Positions 60,615 to 64,000 of a stretch of DNA of 64,000 nt are shown piece after piece (the first letter of the stretch is position 1; every line of letters starts with the position of its first letter). This DNA is from Phanerodontia chrysosporium (taxonomy: Eukaryota > Basidiomycota > Agaricomycetes > Polyporales > Phanerochaetaceae). Made by a program: the position numbers and the translations under genes. The notes beneath the pieces are model-generated. The model saw only the letters and a list, made by a program, of their open reading frames with translations. It ran no database searches and was not told the origin of the DNA. The stretch is taken from NCBI GenBank assembly GCA_001910725.1, contig MJGA01000003.1, forward strand, positions 496,001 through 560,000, in the 5' to 3' direction.

Positions 60615-62146
60615 ATGCAGCGCCATGGCCACCCGTCTGCAGCTGGGTCTCCCGACGCCCCGCCGCCCTCGCCCCAGCCCGACCAGGACTCGGGCGACGA
60701 GAGCGACTCTAGCTCCGCCTCCGACCGCTCCCTCATGAGCGTGTCCGTACACGCCAGCTCCGTCACCTCCATGGGCAGCGTCCGCGCCGGCTCGCCGACG
60801 CCCTCTGTCATGACCATGAACAGCTGCATCCGCGCCAACGTCTTCCGCCAAGAGTACGGCCGTGGCCTCAACAATTTCTCAGAGGTCTACCGCCTCCCGG
60901 CCGACGAGGACGAGTTTGAGCGACTCGGTACGCACCCCGCCACAGCTGCTGGTTTTCCGCCGCTGACGTGCTCCCAGACTACCAGCACCTCATGTTCATC
61001 GAGGTCATGGGCAAATATCCCCAGCCGCTCTACGAAGTCCTCGCGTACGAGCCCGGCGTCCGCAAGTCGGTTGTCGACCTCGGCTGCGGCAGCGGGAGCT
61101 GGTCAGTCCCGTGATAGTTTGCGCCGCATCCCGCCGCTAATAATGAATGAACGTCCCGGTGTGCACAGGATCCTCGACGTCGCGCACGACTTTCCTCACG
61201 TGGACGCAGTCGGCGTCGACCTCATCCCCCTCCAGGTCACCTGCACCAACGGCGAGTGCCCCAGCAGAGCCCAGGGCTTCCGCCACCCGTCCTGTCGACA
61301 CATGCCGCCAAACTGCAGGTCTGTCCCACACTAACGCTCGGCAAGCGTAGCGGACATGCAACTGACGGGCGCCGCGCGTCGCAGGAGCGAGATCGACGAC
61401 ATCAACCTCGGGTTGCAACACTACACAAGCGAGTTCAACGTCGCCCACGTCCGTCTCGTCTCGTCTGGGGTGAGTCTTGTCCGCCGATCGCGTCCCCACC
61501 GGCGGCGCACTGTTCCTCCCTCTCCGCACGCGTGCAAGCGTGATCGCGATCGCTCACGCTCCCCGATTGCCCAGATCCGCGACTACCAGAACCTCATCGA
61601 TCAGATTGCCCTGACCCTGAAGCCGGGCGGCCTCATCGAGCTCACCGAGTTCGACTTCCGCGTCTACGGCGCGGACAGGCGGCCTGTGCCGCTCGCGTCG
61701 CAGCCCAGCGCTCTCGCCCGCTGGATGAGTCTTGCACACACCGCCGTCCAGCAGCAGGGCGGCGAGCCCGACGCCGCCAACCATCTCTACCGCTGGACGA
61801 CCGCCCACCCGGCCTTTTACGACGTCGAATACCGTGAGTGGTGGTACCAGACGTCGACGTTCTACCCTGGCAACGACGAAGTTGCGCGCACACGGAATCG
61901 CCATGGCGCCCTCATGCGCGACGACATTCTTGTGAGTCGTCTTCTTGGCTTGCCTCATGTTTGCTCGGGGGTTTGACACGTTGGCAATCACAGGCATTTC
62001 TTCTCTCTGGTCGGCCTTTGCTCTTGGGAACTGGACTTCCTGAACAGATTCTGGATCCGATCGAGGAGGCGGCGCGCCAAGAGCTCCTGGAGGGCCGCAC
62101 CCCTAATTATATTCGCCTGGAGCAAGTCTACGCACGCAGACGATAA
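60615..62146 (+). CDS. Class I SAM-dependent methyltransferase
   Basis: Exon 1 (60615-60927) encodes MQRHGHPSAAGSPDAPPPSP and a Ser-rich N-terminus ending NNFSEVYRLPADEDEFERL. It is spliced in phase 1 to DYQHLMFIEVMGKYPQPLYE. SAM-binding motif I is VVDLGCGSGSW, split by an intron, then ILDVAHDFPHVDAVGVDLIP. PPNCRSEIDDINLGLQHYTS (motif II region) also spans an intron. IRDYQNLIDQIALTLKPGGL and IELTEFDF are motif III. The end is EQVYARRR. The pattern is that of the large fungal family of LaeA/UMTA-like methyltransferases. The target is unknown; specific assignment to LaeA is not supported. Between VDLIPLQ and PPNCR the sequence may hold one more intron (GTCACC...CCCAG). Length about 390-420 residues. 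Confidence 0.82.
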
Positions 62147-64000
62147 CATTCGGCCCCAGAAGCTCGCGACATTACAAAAGCATACTTTCGATCATCTTCT
62201 CTCCTTCATATGCCCCATCTTGAACCATGCTCTCATTCTGCACCTGCGTACCATACTATCCTGCGTCCTGACTTTTGCTCTCGTATCGTGTCCTGTTCTG
62301 CAACCACCCGCACTGTACTTTCACCCGTAATCCTGTCCCATACCTCTGTTGTCACTCTCGCACGCAACGCTACCGCGTCCATATTTATTACAGTCATCGT
62401 AGCTGACTCCCAACACCCACCTTTTGACGTGTGTGCACGCGCCCAGTCACGTACCCCGCACTAGTCTGCGGCCCAGCACGCTTGGATGCGCTCGGGCCTC
62501 TGCTTGCGGTGCTCCGTGACGGCCAAGGCCATGCCAAACCTGCACTAAAGAGCTACGCACCAAATTGGCCCCGCCGCCGGCAGCCTCGTGGCGCAAACCG
62601 GCGCCCCCCTCGGCCTCGGGGCACACGTTTCGCGGAAGCAAAAAAAACATTGACACGATGGGATTCGTGATCGACGGATGCTGCGCCGCCACGGCTCGTG
62701 CGCTGGCGGCGCGGGCGCGCGCGCCGGGTGTTGCGCGGCGACGGAGATTTTTTCTCTGTGGGAGGACGGTGCCAGGGGGCCGGCGCGGGCCCCGCCTGCC
62801 TTTTGGGGGCGCGCACTCGCCGACGCGTTGTGGCAGCGCTCTCATGCGTGCGCGACCCGGGTGGACCCTGTGCCGTGTCCACGCCCTCGCGCGGAGAGGA
62901 TTCTCGCGGGGTGTCAGCGTCCGCGCTCGCCGGGGCTTCGCGCGCATGGCTCGTGTGCTTGTACTTCTCTTGCGTCTGGCCCCCCAGCCTGCCCAGACGT
63001 TGTGCTGGTGTGTGTGTGGAACGCAGGCGGAGGCCGCGAGCACCCTGCAGGTTGGCGCCGCCTTCTCGAGCCATCCGCCGAATGTGACGTGCTATTTGTA
63101 TTTCGCGCAGGGGGACCCCGCGTGTGCAGGCCCCTGCCAGGCGTGACCGCGCCGGACGACCCCAGAGGCGTGCGTGTACTGCGACCGCGTCAGGATGACG
63201 ACGCGATTTCGCTTGGCGCATGTGGTTGCGCACGCTTCTGGAGGCTTGTCTGGCTTGTGCGGGCGGGCTTCTCGGGACGAGGGCGCGCGGATCAGGCTCT
63301 GGGTGAGGCCCCTCCCGACGATGTCTAGCAACGCGCTATATATCTATCGCGGAGTCCGTGCTTGGTGCATGTCGGGCGGGGCCGTCCCGCTCGCGCGCCT
63401 CCTCGCTGTGCACTCCTCCCGCTGCCCGCGTCTTCGCCGCCGTACGTCGCTTGTCGCGTTGGTGTTGGTCGCGTGAGGCGCGTTATCGTGATCGTGACCA
63501 ACTCGAGGATGAGCACATCCAGTGACCTTCCTTTTCTAGCTACTTTATTGCCCCTCTTGGACATCCATCCCTCTGCGCCGTCGCACCGATGTCGGTCGCA
63601 GCCCCCTTCAGGCTCGTCTCTCGGCCTCTCCCCGGAGTTGGCAAAGAGTCGCAGCGATACATTCCGCGGGAAAGCCAAGGTCAAGCCAAGCTCCTGAGCT
63701 TGAGCTAGGTCGGAAAGCTTGACCATTCCTTGCGCGGTATTGACCAGCACCACTCCATCGCGACCGCGCAGCATTGATCTTGTGTAACTTACAAGTGACG
63801 GTATGCGAGCGTATCCCATGTAAGCATGCTTTGTCCACACCTGATGCAACACTAATCGTCACCTTCCACACCATCTCAGACGCACCGAGATCCTGCTGGC
63901 GATTGGGAGGCTGGACCGCACATTCGCTGGCCCCGCAGGGGCGCACGGCTCTCCGGACGAGAGGTCACGACGCAGACGGATGCCCTCGCCGCAACCTTAA
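62147..64000. other. Right edge, no supported gene
   Basis: About 1.85 kb. The first 300 bp are 3' untranslated sequence. From 62550 to 63480 the DNA is extremely GC-rich, with long frames on both strands that show no domain. A TATATAT element at about 63337 may mark a promoter; a 62-codon frame from ATG 63510 is possible but unsupported. An incomplete gene at the edge cannot be excluded. Confidence 0.4.

Noticed and set aside
62447..63331. Several 100-226 codon frames on both strands
   Set aside because: Same composition artefact; no family, no convincing start context or introns.
1..64000. tRNA, rRNA, CRISPR array or transposon
   Set aside because: No tRNA A-box and B-box pair, rRNA, regular spacer-repeat array, transposase or reverse-transcriptase motif was recognised. 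Decisive checks would be tRNAscan-SE and a repeat library search; hits there would overturn this.

Overview
The window is nuclear DNA of a filamentous basidiomycete, most likely an Agaricomycete. The evidence is dense short spliced genes (introns mostly 45-65 nt, CTRAY-like branch sites, GT-AG ends), GC-rich coding exons, no operons, and a eukaryotic gene set: Fab1, TAF2, COP9 subunit 2, USP39, G-beta, Het-C and others. Placement below that level (for example Polyporales) is a guess. I saw no rRNA, tRNA, CRISPR array or intact transposon.

Left part (0.5-22 kb): a SIKE/FGFR1OP2-type STRIPAK protein (528-1715, -) is divergent from an R3HCC1L-type RRM protein (2265-3114, +). Then come two uncharacterised proteins (5215-6498 and 6945-7950), an Nvj2/TEX2-like PH+SMP lipid-transfer protein (8544-11934), a proline-rich protein (13023-c.13794), and a protein with repeated [KR]-L-x-x-F-[FL]-G motifs whose frame is broken three times (13989-16288). 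On the minus strand follow a ~1,000-residue golgin-like coiled coil (16646-20126) and a G-protein beta subunit (20693-21959).

Middle (22-29 kb): a gene-poor tract holding three tiny plus-strand genes (24075-24428, 25586-25975, 27854-28236). Each is almost only one double-stranded-RNA-binding domain (83, 75 and 70 aa). They share intron positions and phases, so they are a local paralogous array. This is the most unusual feature of the window.

Right part (29-62 kb): conserved housekeeping genes, many in divergent or convergent pairs. These are USP39/Sad1 (-) and Rsm22/METTL17 (+), mitochondrial uL1m (-), COP9 signalosome CSN2 (-), Fab1/PIKfyve (+), LTV1 (-), TAF2 carrying three bromodomains (+), Het-C with a Gly/Tyr-rich tail (+) and a class I methyltransferase (+). 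The last 1.8 kb shows no supported gene.

Functionally the genes are unrelated cell machinery: signalling (G-beta, STRIPAK, Fab1), membrane contact and Golgi structure (Nvj2-like, golgin), splicing (USP39), mitochondrial translation (Rsm22, uL1m side by side and convergent), 40S biogenesis (LTV1), transcription initiation (TAF2) and protein turnover (CSN2). Exon boundaries were placed by hand from splice signals and frame. Those given as coordinates were checked for phase; the rest are approximate.
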